Source: Lentisphaerota bacterium
GTDB taxonomy: Bacteria; Verrucomicrobiota; Kiritimatiellia; PWTM01
NCBI GenBank assembly: GCA_016873715.1
Contig: VGWF01000018.1
Coordinates: forward strand, 1-45,168
DNA: 45,168 bases
Direction: 5' to 3'
Shown here: positions 8,386-17,305 of the stretch, one piece after another
Layout: each line of letters begins with the position of its first letter
Numbering within the stretch: position 1 is the first letter of the stretch
Position numbers and translations under genes: made by a program
The notes under the pieces: model-generated
What the model saw: only the letters and a program-made list of their open reading frames with translations
Database searches by the model: none
What the model was told of the DNA's origin: nothing

Positions 8386-9584
8386 GCGACCTCGCAGAGG
8401 ATCCCCTTGAGATAGCCGCTCTCGGGGAACGTCGCCAGTTCGGGGTGGTCGAAGGGCTGCCCCGAGCGGCCGATGATCCGCACGTCGCGCCGCGCATCCA
8501 CCGCGGCCCAGCGGAGCATCGTGGTGAAGTCGTCCTCCGACACCAGCCCCGAGCACGAGTAGGTCGCGAGGATCCCGCCCGGGGCGAGCAGCTTCATCGC
8601 GAGGAGGTTGATGTCCTTGTAGGCCCGCATGCCGCGCTCCTTCTGCCCGGCGCTGAAGACGAAGCGCGGCGGATCGAGCACGATCAGGTCGAACGTGCGG
8701 CCCTCGTCGCGGAACCGGCGCAGCGCCGTCGGGACGTCGGCCTTGCGGTAGTCGACCGGGATCGCCGTCCCGTTCATCGCGTGGTGCCGGCGCGCGGCGT
8801 CCAGCGCGGCCTCGGACGAGTCGAGCCCGGTGATCTCCGCGGCCCCCGCGCGGGCGGCGGGCACCTCGAAGGCGCCGGAGTAGCAGTAGCCGCTCAGCAT
8901 GCGCCGGCCGGGCGCCCACGCGGCGACGCGGCGACGGTTGTCGCGCTGGTCGAGGAAGAAGCCCGTCTTCTGCCCGCCCGCGGGGTCGGCCTCGAAGGCG
9001 CAGCCGTTCTCGCGGAAGCGGACCGGACCGGTGTGCGTGCTGCGCGCGGCCAGGGCGGCCGGGTCGACCCCCTCGCGCTCCGCCGCGTCGGGCTCGGCCG
9101 CCACGACGACCGCCGACAGGCCGGTCGCGTCGCGCAGCGCGGCGAGGATGTCGTCCATCCAGGCCTCGACCGCGGCGGCATGGACGCGGAGCGAGAGGAC
9201 CTCCGCGTAGCGGTCGACGATGAGTCCCGAGACGCCGTCGGCCTCGGAGAACACGAGCCGGAAGGCGTCGGTATCGGTGGGACCGTGCTTCGCCACGCGG
9301 GCGGCACGCCGGGCCACGGCCTCCCGGATGCGCGCCGCCACGAGGTCCGGTCCCGCGGCGGTGTCCGGCCGCCACGAGTAGAGCCGGAGGGCGAGGTCGG
9401 CCCCGGGATGGAAGACGCCGGAGGCCAGCCAGTCGCCGCCCGAGGAGAGAACATCGGCCACGGCCAGGCCCTCGCCCGCGCCGCCGGCATCGGCGATGGC
9501 ACCGGAGAAAACCCACGGGTGCCGGTTGAGAACGCTGCGTTCCCGTCCCGGCTTCAGGCGGACCGTGATGCGCGGAAGATCCAT
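8382..9584 (-). CDS. rlmI: RlmI-like class I rRNA (cytosine-C5) methyltransferase with PUA domain
   Basis: 400 aa. The N-terminal PUA domain (ITVRLKPGRERSVLNRHPWVFSGAI, about residues 6-30) binds RNA. A central EEHxxLD-like region (LRLVFSEADGVSGLIVDRY) leads to a Rossmann methyltransferase domain with KTGFFLDQRDNRR, SGYCYSGAFEVPAA, LDSSEAALD, the DPPRF motif (LIVLDPPRF) and YSCSGLVSEDDF. The Cys of the last motif is the expected nucleophile. Members methylate 23S rRNA (m5C1962 in E. coli); the exact base here is inferred. It lies 12 nt after murC and overlaps dciA by 4 nt. Confidence 0.85.
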   Translation of the reverse strand: MDLPRITVRLKPGRERSVLNRHPWVFSGAIADAGGAGEGLAVADVLSSGGDWLASGVFHPGADLALRLYSWRPDTAAGPDLVAARIREAVARRAARVAKHGPTDTDAFRLVFSEADGVSGLIVDRYAEVLSLRVHAAAVEAWMDDILAALRDATGLSAVVVAAEPDAAEREGVDPAALAARSTHTGPVRFRENGCAFEADPAGGQKTGFFLDQRDNRRRVAAWAPGRRMLSGYCYSGAFEVPAARAGAAEITGLDSSEAALDAARRHHAMNGTAIPVDYRKADVPTALRRFRDEGRTFDLIVLDPPRFVFSAGQKERGMRAYKDINLLAMKLLAPGGILATYSCSGLVSEDDFTTMLRWAAVDARRDVRIIGRSGQPFDHPELATFPESGYLKGILCEVA

Positions 9585-9596
9585 GGCCCGATCCTA

Positions 9597-10997
9597 TCAC
9601 AGACCGGCCGCAGCCCAGGCGGCGATCCGCTCGACGTCGCCGGCGCCGATCACGAGCAGCAGGTCGCCCGGACGGAGGTCCGACCGGAGCGCCGCCCAAG
9701 CCGCTTCCAGCGAACCGGCGGGCTCGACCGGCACGCCGCCCTGCCGGCGGAATTCCGCCAGGAGATCGTCGGACGTCCCGCCGGGCAGCGGGGCCTCCGA
9801 GGCGGCGTAGACGGGCGCGAGAACCAGCCGGTCCACGCCGCGGAACGCCGGAGGGAACTGCGGACCGAGCGCGCGCGTCCGCGTGTAGCGATGGGGCTGG
9901 AAGACCGCGACGAGCCGGTCGAACGCGAACCCCTCGCGAACCGCGTCCAGAAGCGCGCGGATCTCCGCCGGATGGTGGGCGTAGTCCGAGAAGACGCGGA
10001 TCCCGCCGCGATCGAGGAACGGCTCCAGGCGGCGGCGGGCGGGCCGGAACCCGGCCAGCGAATCGAGCACCGGGCCCGGGGACGCGCCCGCGGCCAGCGC
10101 CGCCGCAATGGCGCCAAGGGCATTGAGCACGTTGTGCCGTCCGGGCACGGGCAGGCGCGCGCGCCCGAGCCGGCCGCCGAAGGCCACGACGTCGAACTCC
10201 TGCGCCGTCCCGTCGACCCGCCTCGCCTCGCCGCGCACGTCGGATGCCGGGTCGAGGCCGAAGCCGACGGCACCCGCGCGCCGGCCGGCGATCCGCGTGG
10301 CGACCTCGTCGTCCCGGCCGTAACAGACCGTGCCCCGCGTGCGCGCGACGACCGACTCGAAGACCGCGTGGAAGGCGGCGACGTCTTCGAAGTGCTCCAT
10401 GTGGTCGAAGTCGACATTGGTCACGATCGCGATCTCGGGCGCGTAGAGCGCGAGGGTCCCGTCGCTCTCGTCGGCCTCGACGACGAGCCAGTCCGACGTT
10501 CCCGTCCCGGCCACGCCGCCCAGGATGTCCACCTCGCCGCCGATGCAGAACGACGGATCCAGACCCGCGGCGCGGAACGCCTGCGCGGCCATCGTCGTGG
10601 TGGTCGTCTTCCCGTGGGTCCCGCAGACGGCGACGCCGCGCGCCGTGGCGACAACCGCGGCGAGGGCTTCGCCGCGCGCGCTGACCGGCACCGCGGCGGC
10701 CAGCGCCGCGCGGACCTCGGGATGCGTGGCCGGCACCGCGGCCGTCCGGACGAGCCAGTCGGGCGGCGGCGCCACGTGGGCGGGACCGTGTCCGAGGGCG
10801 ACCGCGATGCCGGAGGCCTCGAGCGAATCCGTCAGCCGGTTCCGGGCGGTATCGCACCCGGTGACCCGCATCCCGCGGGCGGCGAGGAGGCGGGCCAGGC
10901 CGGCGACGCCGACGCCGCCGATGCCCATGCAGTGCACGGTGCCGCCGCGCCGGAGCGCCGACTGCGCCCGTTCAAGCGGATTCGGAGACGTGTTCAT
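9597..10997 (-). CDS. murC: UDP-N-acetylmuramate--L-alanine ligase MurC
   Basis: 466 aa, full length for MurC. It opens with the nucleotide-binding GTVHCMGIGGVGVAGLARLL (about 19-38), then a Mur-ligase P-loop GTHGKTTTT (126-134), VVEADESDGTL, TNVDFDHMEHF and the C-terminal FQPHRYTRT. The enzyme adds L-Ala to UDP-MurNAc with ATP, the first step of the peptidoglycan stem peptide, in the cytoplasm. The start overlaps the 3' end of murG by 26 nt, so the two are co-transcribed. The murG-murC order is that of the classical dcw cluster, but the other dcw genes are missing here and accD-folC sit upstream. Confidence 0.96.
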   Translation of the reverse strand: MNTSPNPLERAQSALRRGGTVHCMGIGGVGVAGLARLLAARGMRVTGCDTARNRLTDSLEASGIAVALGHGPAHVAPPPDWLVRTAAVPATHPEVRAALAAAVPVSARGEALAAVVATARGVAVCGTHGKTTTTTMAAQAFRAAGLDPSFCIGGEVDILGGVAGTGTSDWLVVEADESDGTLALYAPEIAIVTNVDFDHMEHFEDVAAFHAVFESVVARTRGTVCYGRDDEVATRIAGRRAGAVGFGLDPASDVRGEARRVDGTAQEFDVVAFGGRLGRARLPVPGRHNVLNALGAIAAALAAGASPGPVLDSLAGFRPARRRLEPFLDRGGIRVFSDYAHHPAEIRALLDAVREGFAFDRLVAVFQPHRYTRTRALGPQFPPAFRGVDRLVLAPVYAASEAPLPGGTSDDLLAEFRRQGGVPVEPAGSLEAAWAALRSDLRPGDLLLVIGAGDVERIAAWAAAGL

Positions 10998-12066
10998 GCG
11001 CGACCTGCTCGACGAGGTTCGCCAGGGCCTCGGCGCCGTCGGTCCGTCCGCCGCGCGACAACGCCGTACGCATGCGGCCGAGCCGCGGCCTCGCCTTCAT
11101 CATGCCCGTCAGGTACTCGGCCAGCCACCCGCAGTCGAGGTCCTTCTCCTCGACCATGTCCGCGGCGCCGTGCTTGGCCATCGCCTTCGCATTCGCGAAC
11201 TGGTGATTGCGCGCCGCGAAGGGATACGGCACCAGCAGGGCGGGCAGCGCGAAGATCATCAGTTCCGTGCAGGTCGCGGCGCCCGAACGGCAGATCGCGA
11301 GGTCCGCCTGCCGGTACATCGAGGCGATGTCGTGCGAGAAGGCGTGCACCTCGTGCGCGACGCCGGCGGCCTCGTAGGCGGAGCGCACGCGCGCCTCGTC
11401 CGCCGTGCCCGTCAGGTGCAGGAACCGCATCGCCCGGCCGTCGCGCCCCAGCATGCGCACCGTCTCGGTGACGGTCTCGTTGAGGCGCCGCGCGCCGCGG
11501 CTGCCGCCGGTGACCAGCACCGTGAAGAGGCCGCCCGGGGCGCGTTCCCCGTGCGCCGCGCGGCGGTCGATGAGGTCCTGCCGCAGCGGCATGCCGGTGA
11601 TCGTGATCTCGCGGCGGGGGAGGTAGTAGCGCGTCTCCTCGAAGACGGCGGCCACGGCGGCGGCGCGGCGCGACAGCATCGCCACGGCGCGCCCGGGGAT
11701 GACGTTGGACTCGTGCAGCACCACGGGGATGTCGAGCTTGAACGCCGCGCGCGCGGGCCCGACGGAGGCGTAGCTGCCCATCGCCAGGAGCACGTCGGGC
11801 GGCTCCTTCGCCATCACGCGGTGGCAGGTGCGCGAGGCCCGCAGCAGCGAGAGCGACGTGCGGACCACGCGCCACCCGGGCAGGCCGGCGGTGAACCCCT
11901 CGGCGGGCACGGTGTGCACGGGGCCGTCCCATCCCCGCACCGCCGACGCCTCGACGTCCTTGCCCGCGAGCCACAGGGTGACCGCGTGCCCGCGGTTGCG
12001 CAGCACCGCGGCCGTCGCCAGCCCCGGGAAGATGTGGCCGCCGGTGCCCCCGCACGCCAAGTGCAC
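10972..12066 (-). CDS. murG: UDP-N-acetylglucosamine transferase MurG
   Basis: 364 aa from the GTG start chosen here. The glycine-rich HLACGGTGGHIFPGLA lies at the very N-terminus, followed by GSYASVGPARAAF, VLHESNVIPGRA, ITGMPLRQDL, VTGGSRGARRLNE, ADLAICRSGAATCTELM and PYPFAARNHQFANA, all typical of MurG (GT28). The enzyme transfers GlcNAc to undecaprenyl-PP-MurNAc-pentapeptide to make lipid II at the inner membrane face. The frame is open upstream into folC, but there is no ATG in the 43-nt gap. GTG at 12066 gives the normal length and places the GGTGGH loop correctly. It overlaps murC by 26 nt. Confidence 0.93.
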   Translation of the reverse strand: MHLACGGTGGHIFPGLATAAVLRNRGHAVTLWLAGKDVEASAVRGWDGPVHTVPAEGFTAGLPGWRVVRTSLSLLRASRTCHRVMAKEPPDVLLAMGSYASVGPARAAFKLDIPVVLHESNVIPGRAVAMLSRRAAAVAAVFEETRYYLPRREITITGMPLRQDLIDRRAAHGERAPGGLFTVLVTGGSRGARRLNETVTETVRMLGRDGRAMRFLHLTGTADEARVRSAYEAAGVAHEVHAFSHDIASMYRQADLAICRSGAATCTELMIFALPALLVPYPFAARNHQFANAKAMAKHGAADMVEEKDLDCGWLAEYLTGMMKARPRLGRMRTALSRGGRTDGAEALANLVEQVAHEHVSESA

Positions 12067-12109
12067 GTTCCATCGTCTCGTCGTCCCGTCGTTGCGCCCG
12101 TTTCCATGG

Positions 12110-13429
12110 TCAGGTCCATCCGTCCCATCCGCGCCGCTCCAGCACCTCGCCGGCGAGGTACAGGGACCCGGCGATGCAGACCCAGCCGCCGGCCTCTCGC
12201 GCCCAGTCGAGCGCGGCGGCGAGACCCGCGTCGACCGAATCTGCCGCCTCGGCGCCGATCCCGGCCGCGCGGGCGGCGTCGCGGAGAGCCGCCGGCGGCG
12301 CGGCGCGTTCGCAGCGCACCGGCACCGTCCAGCACCGGGTCGCCGCCGGGGCGATCGCCCGGAAGAACCCGGCGGCATCCTTGTCCGCCATCACGCCGGC
12401 CACAAGCCCGATCGGACGCCCGCCGCGCAGCTCGTCCAGCGCGCCGGCCAGCGCCCGGGCGCCATGGGGATTGTGCGCGCCGTCGAGGAGGACCGGCGGA
12501 TCCCGGTCGAGCACCTGGAGACGCGCAGGCCATCGTACGGACTCGAGGCCCCGCACAAGGGACGCCGCGCCGACCGCCACCCCGGTCGCATCGCCGAACG
12601 CCTCGACGACCGCGACGGCGACCGCCGCGTTGGCGGCCTGGTGCCGGCCGAGGAGCGGAAGGCGCACCGGCGGGAAGTCGGTCTGCGACGTCGAGATCGA
12701 CAGGCGCTGCCCGTCCAGCCCGGCGGGCCGGCGCCGCACCGACACCGCGGCGGCGGCATCGATCAGCGTCGATCCGGCGGCGGATGCGGCGGCACGGATC
12801 ACGGCGACGGCGTCCGGGTGCGTCGCGCCGCAGACGACGGGGCGCCCCGGCTTGACGATGCCGGCCTTCTCCGCCGCCACCGCCGCAATCGTCCGCCCGA
12901 GGTACTCGCCGTGGTCGAGGTCGACCTCGCAGATCGCGGCGACGAGCGGGTCGACGACGTTCGTCGCATCCCAGCGTCCGCCCAGCCCCGTCTCGATCAC
13001 CGCCGCCTGCACGCCCGCGCGCCGGAAGTGCTCGAACGCGACGGCGGTGCCGATCTCGAAGAAGGTCGCCTCCCCCGCCCCGCCGCCGGCAGCCCGCGCC
13101 GCCTCCGTCTCGACGGCATCGATGCAGGCGGCGAGGTCGGCGTCGCCGACCGGCGCCCCGTCGACGCGGATGCGCTCGTGGAAACGGACGAGGTGCGGCG
13201 AGGTGTAGAGCCCGGTGCGGACTCCCTCCGCGCGCAGGATCGACTCGACCATCGCGCAGACCGAACCCTTGCCGTTCGTCCCCGCGACGTGAACGGCGGC
13301 GAAGGCGCGCTCGGGGCGGCCGAGGAGGTCGAGGATGCGCCGCACCCGCTCCGTGCCCGGCCGGATGCCGTGCGTCGCGCGCAGGTACAACCGCCCGAGG
13401 GCCGCATCGAGTGAGGCGGGAGAGGTCAC
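12110..13429 (-). CDS. folC: Bifunctional folylpolyglutamate / dihydrofolate synthase FolC
   Basis: 439 aa. The Mur-ligase-like P-loop VAGTNGKGSVCAMVESIL (about residues 48-65) is followed by TSPHLVRFHERIRVDG, ETGLGGRWDATNV, ICEVDLDHGEYLG and AEKAGIVKPGRPVV, then a C-terminal domain with LLDGAHNPHGARAL. The set is diagnostic of FolC, which joins glutamate to dihydropteroate or folate. It lies 19 nt after accD and 43 nt before murG. The accD-folC order is common in bacteria; the join to murG-murC is less usual. Confidence 0.94.
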   Translation of the reverse strand: MTSPASLDAALGRLYLRATHGIRPGTERVRRILDLLGRPERAFAAVHVAGTNGKGSVCAMVESILRAEGVRTGLYTSPHLVRFHERIRVDGAPVGDADLAACIDAVETEAARAAGGGAGEATFFEIGTAVAFEHFRRAGVQAAVIETGLGGRWDATNVVDPLVAAICEVDLDHGEYLGRTIAAVAAEKAGIVKPGRPVVCGATHPDAVAVIRAAASAAGSTLIDAAAAVSVRRRPAGLDGQRLSISTSQTDFPPVRLPLLGRHQAANAAVAVAVVEAFGDATGVAVGAASLVRGLESVRWPARLQVLDRDPPVLLDGAHNPHGARALAGALDELRGGRPIGLVAGVMADKDAAGFFRAIAPAATRCWTVPVRCERAAPPAALRDAARAAGIGAEAADSVDAGLAAALDWAREAGGWVCIAGSLYLAGEVLERRGWDGWT

Positions 13430-13448
13430 CGGCGCACGCGGGCGGCGG

Positions 13449-14318
13449 TCAGGCCGACGCCGGGGTCGCCGCCGGCGCCCCGGTCATGTACGACAGGATG
13501 CCGACCAGCGTCGCCTTCAGATCGCGCCGGTGGAGCACCATGTCGAGCAGCCCGTGCTGGAGGAGGAACTCCGACTTCTGGAAGCCGGGCGGCAGCTCCT
13601 GCTGCGTCGTCTCCCGGATCACGCGCGGACCCGCGAAGCCGATCAGCGCGTTCGGCTCGGCCAGGATCACGTCGCCGAGCGTCGCGTAGCTCGCCATGAC
13701 GCCGGCGGTCGTGGGATTGGTCAGGACCGTGATGTAGGGCAGCTTCGCGGCGGCATGCCGCGCGACGGCCGCGCTGGTCTTGGCCATCTGCATGAGGCTG
13801 AGCATGCCCTCGTACATGCGGGCGCCGCCGGAGGTGCAGACCACGACGACCGGGAGCTTCCGCGCCGTGCCCCGCTCGATGGCGCGGGTGATCTTCTCGC
13901 CCACGACCGAGCCCATGCTGGCGCCGAGGAACGAGAAGTCCATCACCGCCAGCGAAATCGCGTGCGGGCCGATGCGGGCGCCGCCGCAGGTGACCGCGTC
14001 CTTCTGGCCGGTCTTGCGCATGTTCTGCTCGAGCTTCTCCGCGTAGGACGCCTCGCCCACGAAGTCCAGCGCATCGGCGCTCCGGAGGTCCGCGTCCCAC
14101 TCCTCGAAGGAGCCGGGCTCGGTGAGAAGGGCGATGCGCTCCTCGCGGCCCAGGGGAAAGTGATGGTCGCACTTGGGGCACACGCCGAGCGCCTCGGCGA
14201 GTGCGTTCTTGTAGATCATCTCGCCGCAGGACGGGCACTTGACCCAGAGCCCGTCGGGGATGTCGCGTTTGCGGACCTTGACGGTCGCGTAGTTCGTCTT
14301 CTTCCCGAAAAGCGCCAT
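13449..14318 (-). CDS. accD: Acetyl-CoA carboxylase carboxyltransferase subunit beta
   Basis: 289 aa. An N-terminal zinc ribbon (CPSCGEMIYKN and CPKCDHHFPL, about residues 26-50) is followed by the carboxyltransferase core: FVGEASYAEKLEQN, DFSFLGASMGSVVGEKITR, CTSGGARMYEGMLSLMQM, TNPTTAGVMASYATLGD and IGFAGPRVIRETTQQELP. With AccA, not in this window, it transfers carboxyl from biotin to acetyl-CoA for fatty-acid synthesis. The start MALFGKK at 14318 was preferred over an upstream in-frame codon because it matches the family and has GGAGG about 9 nt upstream. It is second in the comF-dciA operon. Confidence 0.95.
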   Translation of the reverse strand: MALFGKKTNYATVKVRKRDIPDGLWVKCPSCGEMIYKNALAEALGVCPKCDHHFPLGREERIALLTEPGSFEEWDADLRSADALDFVGEASYAEKLEQNMRKTGQKDAVTCGGARIGPHAISLAVMDFSFLGASMGSVVGEKITRAIERGTARKLPVVVVCTSGGARMYEGMLSLMQMAKTSAAVARHAAAKLPYITVLTNPTTAGVMASYATLGDVILAEPNALIGFAGPRVIRETTQQELPPGFQKSEFLLQHGLLDMVLHRRDLKATLVGILSYMTGAPAATPASA

Positions 14319-14356
14319 ATGCCGGAATCCTCCGTCCGCCGCCCCGGGCGCACCGG

Positions 14357-15061
14357 TCAACCGCGTGCGACCGTGACGGCCGAAACCGATGCCGCACCGC
14401 CGGCCTTCAGGGCCGCCGCGCACTCGTTGGCGGTCGCCCCGGTGGTCATGACGTCGTCCACCAGCAGCACCCGGCGACCGCGCAACGGGCACATCCTGCG
14501 CGCCCGAAACGCGCCGCGGACGTTATCAGCCCGCCCGGGGACTGTCAAACGGGTCTGGGTCGGCGTCGGCTTCACCCGGACCGCCGTTCCGCGGGCGGGA
14601 AGGCCCAGCCGCCGCGCGAGATCCCGCCCCAGTTCCGCGGATTGGTTGAAGCCGCGCATCCGGCGCCGCGTCGCATGCAGCGGCACCCAGGTCACCAGGT
14701 CGAACGCCAGGGCCGGGAAATGCACCCGCACCGCGGCCTCGAGCAACGCCCCGAGGTCGGAAACAACCCAAAGGTGGTTGTTGTACTTCAGGTTCCGAAT
14801 GGCCTCCCCGGCGGCCCCCTCGTAGCGGACGGCCGACCGGGCCCGGTCGAAGCCGGCGGACCGCCCCGCGCACAGCGCGCAGGTGAAGGCGTGATCCACA
14901 CGGCCCGAGACCGGATCGCCGCAGCGCTCGCAGAAGGGGGGCTGGATGAACTGGAGGTCGGCAAGGCAGTCCCAGCACAGGTGATGACCGTCCGCCGTCA
15001 CCTCCGCCCCGCAGCCCGCGCAGACGCGCGGGAACACCAGATCGAGCAACGGTCCGATCAT
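14357..15061 (-). CDS. comF: ComF family protein (zinc ribbons plus phosphoribosyltransferase domain)
   Basis: 234 aa. The double zinc ribbon at the N-terminus has CAGCGAEV, CWDCLADL, CERCGDPV and CALC pairs (about residues 14-60). The C-terminal half is a type I PRTase-like domain with VPLHATRRRMRGFNQS and the PRPP loop RRVLLVDDVMTTGATANEC. ComF proteins support natural transformation in some bacteria (uptake of single-stranded DNA with PriA and ComFA), but the family is also widespread in non-competent lineages, where its role is unclear. It is first in the minus-strand operon; GGAGG lies about 10 nt before the start. The 124 nt between it and the helicase stop are GC-rich and hold no clear site. 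Confidence 0.85.
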   Translation of the reverse strand: MIGPLLDLVFPRVCAGCGAEVTADGHHLCWDCLADLQFIQPPFCERCGDPVSGRVDHAFTCALCAGRSAGFDRARSAVRYEGAAGEAIRNLKYNNHLWVVSDLGALLEAAVRVHFPALAFDLVTWVPLHATRRRMRGFNQSAELGRDLARRLGLPARGTAVRVKPTPTQTRLTVPGRADNVRGAFRARRMCPLRGRRVLLVDDVMTTGATANECAAALKAGGAASVSAVTVARG

Positions 15062-15185
15062 GCGTCGCCGCCTCCGGCCCGATCATGGCGCACCGCGGGC
15101 GGCCGCGCGAGCCGAAACGGAGGGGGCGCGGGCCGCGCGGCCAGCGCTCGCCCGGCCCCCCTCTCCCGGTTCCCGTTTCCCGCCC

Positions 15186-16643
15186 CTACCGGCGCACCGA
15201 ACCGAACGAGCGCACGCCGCGGAACGGACGCGCGCCATGCCCGCCGCCCGGATGGCCGCCGCCGCCATGCCCGCCGCGGGGGGCGGCGTGCGAACGGCCC
15301 GGCTGTCCGCGACCGGTCTTGGGCGGCGGACGCGCCGCGGCGCCCGTCGCGTTGCGGGCGGTCTCGGAATGGAACGGGTGGGCGGACTCCACGGGCACGG
15401 GGCGGCGGACCAGCCGCTCGATCGAACGCAGGTCGTCGCGTTCCTCGGCGCAGCAGAACGAGATCGCATCGCCGTCCGCCCCCGCGCGGGCCGTGCGGCC
15501 GATGCGGTGGACGTAGGTCTCCGGCTCCGCGGGCAGGTCGTAGTTGATCACGTGCGTGATCCCGTCGACATCGATGCCGCGCGCGGCGATGTCCGTCGCG
15601 ACCAGCACGCGGACGCGCCCGGCCTTGAAGCCCGCCAGCGCGCTGGTGCGCGCGGACTGGCTCTTGTTGCCGTGGATGGCCGAGGCGGGGACCCCGACGC
15701 GCCCGAGTTTCTCCGCGACGCGGTTGGCGATGTGCTTCATCCGCGTGAACACGATCACGCGGTCGATCCCGGGATCGCGCAGCAGGTGCGCGAGGAGGTC
15801 GTCCTTGCGCGGCTTGTCGACGAACATCACCGACTGCGCGATGCGCTCCACCGCCGGAGCCTCGGGCCGGATCGCAACGTGCACGGCGTCGCGCACGAGC
15901 GTCCGGGCGAGTTCGACGACCTCGGGCGCGAGGGTCGCCGAGAAGAACAGCGACTGGCGCCGCGCGGGCAGCGCCGCGATGACCTTGCGGATGTCGCGGA
16001 TGAAGCCCATGTCCAGCATGCGGTCGGCCTCGTCCAGGACGAAGATCTCGACCGCGTCCAGCCTGGCGAACCCCTGCTGCATCAGGTCCAGCAGGCGGCC
16101 CGGCGTCGCGATGGCGATGTCCACGCCCCGGCGCAGCGCCTGCACCTGCGGGTTCTGCCCCACCCCGCCGAAGATCACGGTGTGCGTGACGCCGCGGACG
16201 TGGCGTCCGTAGGTCTTCACGCTGTCGCCGATCTGCGCGGCGAGTTCCCGGGTCGGCGCGAGGATCAGCACGCGCGGGCGCATCGACGCGGCGGGCCGGG
16301 GGTGCGTCACCAGGTGCTGCAGGATCGGCAGCACGAACGCCGCCGTCTTGCCGGTGCCGGTCTGCGCGCAGCCGAGCAGGTCGCGCCCCGTCAGCAGGTG
16401 CGGTATCGACTGCACCTGGACGGGCGTCGGCGTGGTGTAGCCCTCCTCCGCCACCGCGCGCCGGATCGGCGGCAGGAGCAGGGAGAAGACATCCCCCGAC
16501 GGCGCCGCGGACGGCGCGGGCGGATGCGGGGCCGGACCGCGGGATGCCGCGGTCCAGGGGGCGGCGTGGATGGAGACGGGGGCCCCGGGAACCGGGGCCG
16601 GGCCTGCCAGGGCAGGCGAATGGGCACTACGGGCTTCGTTCAT
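15186..16643 (-). CDS. rhlE: DEAD-box ATP-dependent RNA helicase, RhlE type
   Basis: 485 aa from the start used here. All helicase motifs are present in order: Q motif ([13 protein letters not shown]), motif I ([11 protein letters not shown]), Ia (PTRELAAQI), Ib (ATPGR), II ([13 protein letters not shown]), III (FFSAT), V ([13 protein letters not shown]) and VI ([10 protein letters not shown]). A Gly/Arg/His-rich tail ([20 protein letters not shown] region) probably binds RNA. It unwinds or remodels RNA, probably in ribosome assembly or mRNA decay. In-frame ATGs at 16670 and 16676 and a longer codon at 16766 are alternative starts; 16643 removes a non-homologous leader. A good promoter at 16806-16834 gives a leader of about 155 nt. 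Confidence 0.9.
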   Translation of the reverse strand: MNEARSAHSPALAGPAPVPGAPVSIHAAPWTAASRGPAPHPPAPSAAPSGDVFSLLLPPIRRAVAEEGYTTPTPVQVQSIPHLLTGRDLLGCAQTGTGKTAAFVLPILQHLVTHPRPAASMRPRVLILAPTRELAAQIGDSVKTYGRHVRGVTHTVIFGGVGQNPQVQALRRGVDIAIATPGRLLDLMQQGFARLDAVEIFVLDEADRMLDMGFIRDIRKVIAALPARRQSLFFSATLAPEVVELARTLVRDAVHVAIRPEAPAVERIAQSVMFVDKPRKDDLLAHLLRDPGIDRVIVFTRMKHIANRVAEKLGRVGVPASAIHGNKSQSARTSALAGFKAGRVRVLVATDIAARGIDVDGITHVINYDLPAEPETYVHRIGRTARAGADGDAISFCCAEERDDLRSIERLVRRPVPVESAHPFHSETARNATGAAARPPPKTGRGQPGRSHAAPRGGHGGGGHPGGGHGARPFRGVRSFGSVRR

Positions 16644-16805
16644 CGTTTCGTACTTTCGTCCGGGGTTCATCTGCATCTTCCGCCCGCCGGACGCGTGGAG
16701 AAAAGAGGGCTGCGCGATTCGTTGCGCTGAAGGCACACAGGAGGGAAATCGATCCTGCGAAACCAAGGCCTGCGCCGGGGCTGTCGAGCCGCCGACGACA
16801 CAGGC

Positions 16806-16834
16806 ATCCTACGCCACCACCCGCCGGACGTCAA
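16806..16834 (-). promoter_or_regulatory. Sigma-70-like promoter of the DEAD-box helicase gene
   Basis: Read on the minus strand: -35 TTGACG (16829-16834), 17-nt spacer, -10 TAGGAT (16806-16811). The predicted start of transcription is near 16799, giving a 5' leader of about 155 nt, which suits the post-transcriptional control common for RNA helicase genes. It overlaps the region just upstream of nikR on the other strand. Confidence 0.6.
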
Positions 16835-16888
16835 CCTCGCGTCGCCTTTTCCGTGTATGGTAGTCTCACGCCAAGCGGGAGAACCACG

Positions 16889-17305
16889 ATGTCGCGGTTG
16901 ACGAGATTCAGCGTGTCGCTCGACGGGGACCTGGTGCGGACCTTCGACCGGCGCATCGCCGAGCAGGAGATCCCCACGCGGTCGAAGGCCATCGGAGACC
17001 TCATCCGCCAGAGCCTGATCGCCCGCGATTGGGTCGAGGGCCGCGAGGTCGCCGGGGCCGTGATCCTCGTCTACGACCATCACCTCGCGGACGTCGTGCG
17101 CAAGATCAACGCCGTCCAGCACGATTTCCACGACCGGATCCTCGCGACGCAGCATTTCCACCTCGACCACGACAACTGCCTCGAGATCGTCGCGGTGCGC
17201 GGCAGCCCGGCGGACATCGAGCCCCTGACGCGCCGTCTCCGCGCGCTGAAGGGCATCAAGAGCGTCTCCCTCGCCACCGCCACGACGGGACAGCACCTGC
17301 CATGA
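16889..17305 (+). CDS. nikR: NikR nickel-responsive ribbon-helix-helix regulator
   Basis: 138 aa, the usual NikR length. A ribbon-helix-helix DNA-binding domain (MSRLTRFSVSLDGDLVRTFD, with RSKAIGDLIR) is joined to an ACT-like metal-sensing domain. The high-affinity Ni ligands of E. coli NikR (H76, H87, H89, C95) align with H78 (VQH), H89 and H91 (QHFH) and C97 (HDNC), all present. The protein should be a tetramer that binds a dyad operator when loaded with nickel. The start was set by family homology with GGGAGA upstream. Its stop overlaps the uxaE start by 4 nt (ATGA). No nickel transporter or nickel enzyme gene is visible in the window, so the sugar-acid epimerase is its only evident partner. 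Confidence 0.93.
   Translation: MSRLTRFSVSLDGDLVRTFDRRIAEQEIPTRSKAIGDLIRQSLIARDWVEGREVAGAVILVYDHHLADVVRKINAVQHDFHDRILATQHFHLDHDNCLEIVAVRGSPADIEPLTRRLRALKGIKSVSLATATTGQHLP

Noticed and set aside
15062-15185. GC-rich inverted repeats between the helicase and comF
   Set aside because: Several alternative pairings of GCGCGG-type words are possible and none is clearly better, as expected by chance in this composition.
16889-16991. An antisense frame over nikR and uxaE (17080-18525)
   Set aside because: It has no domain pattern and lies opposite two well-supported genes.
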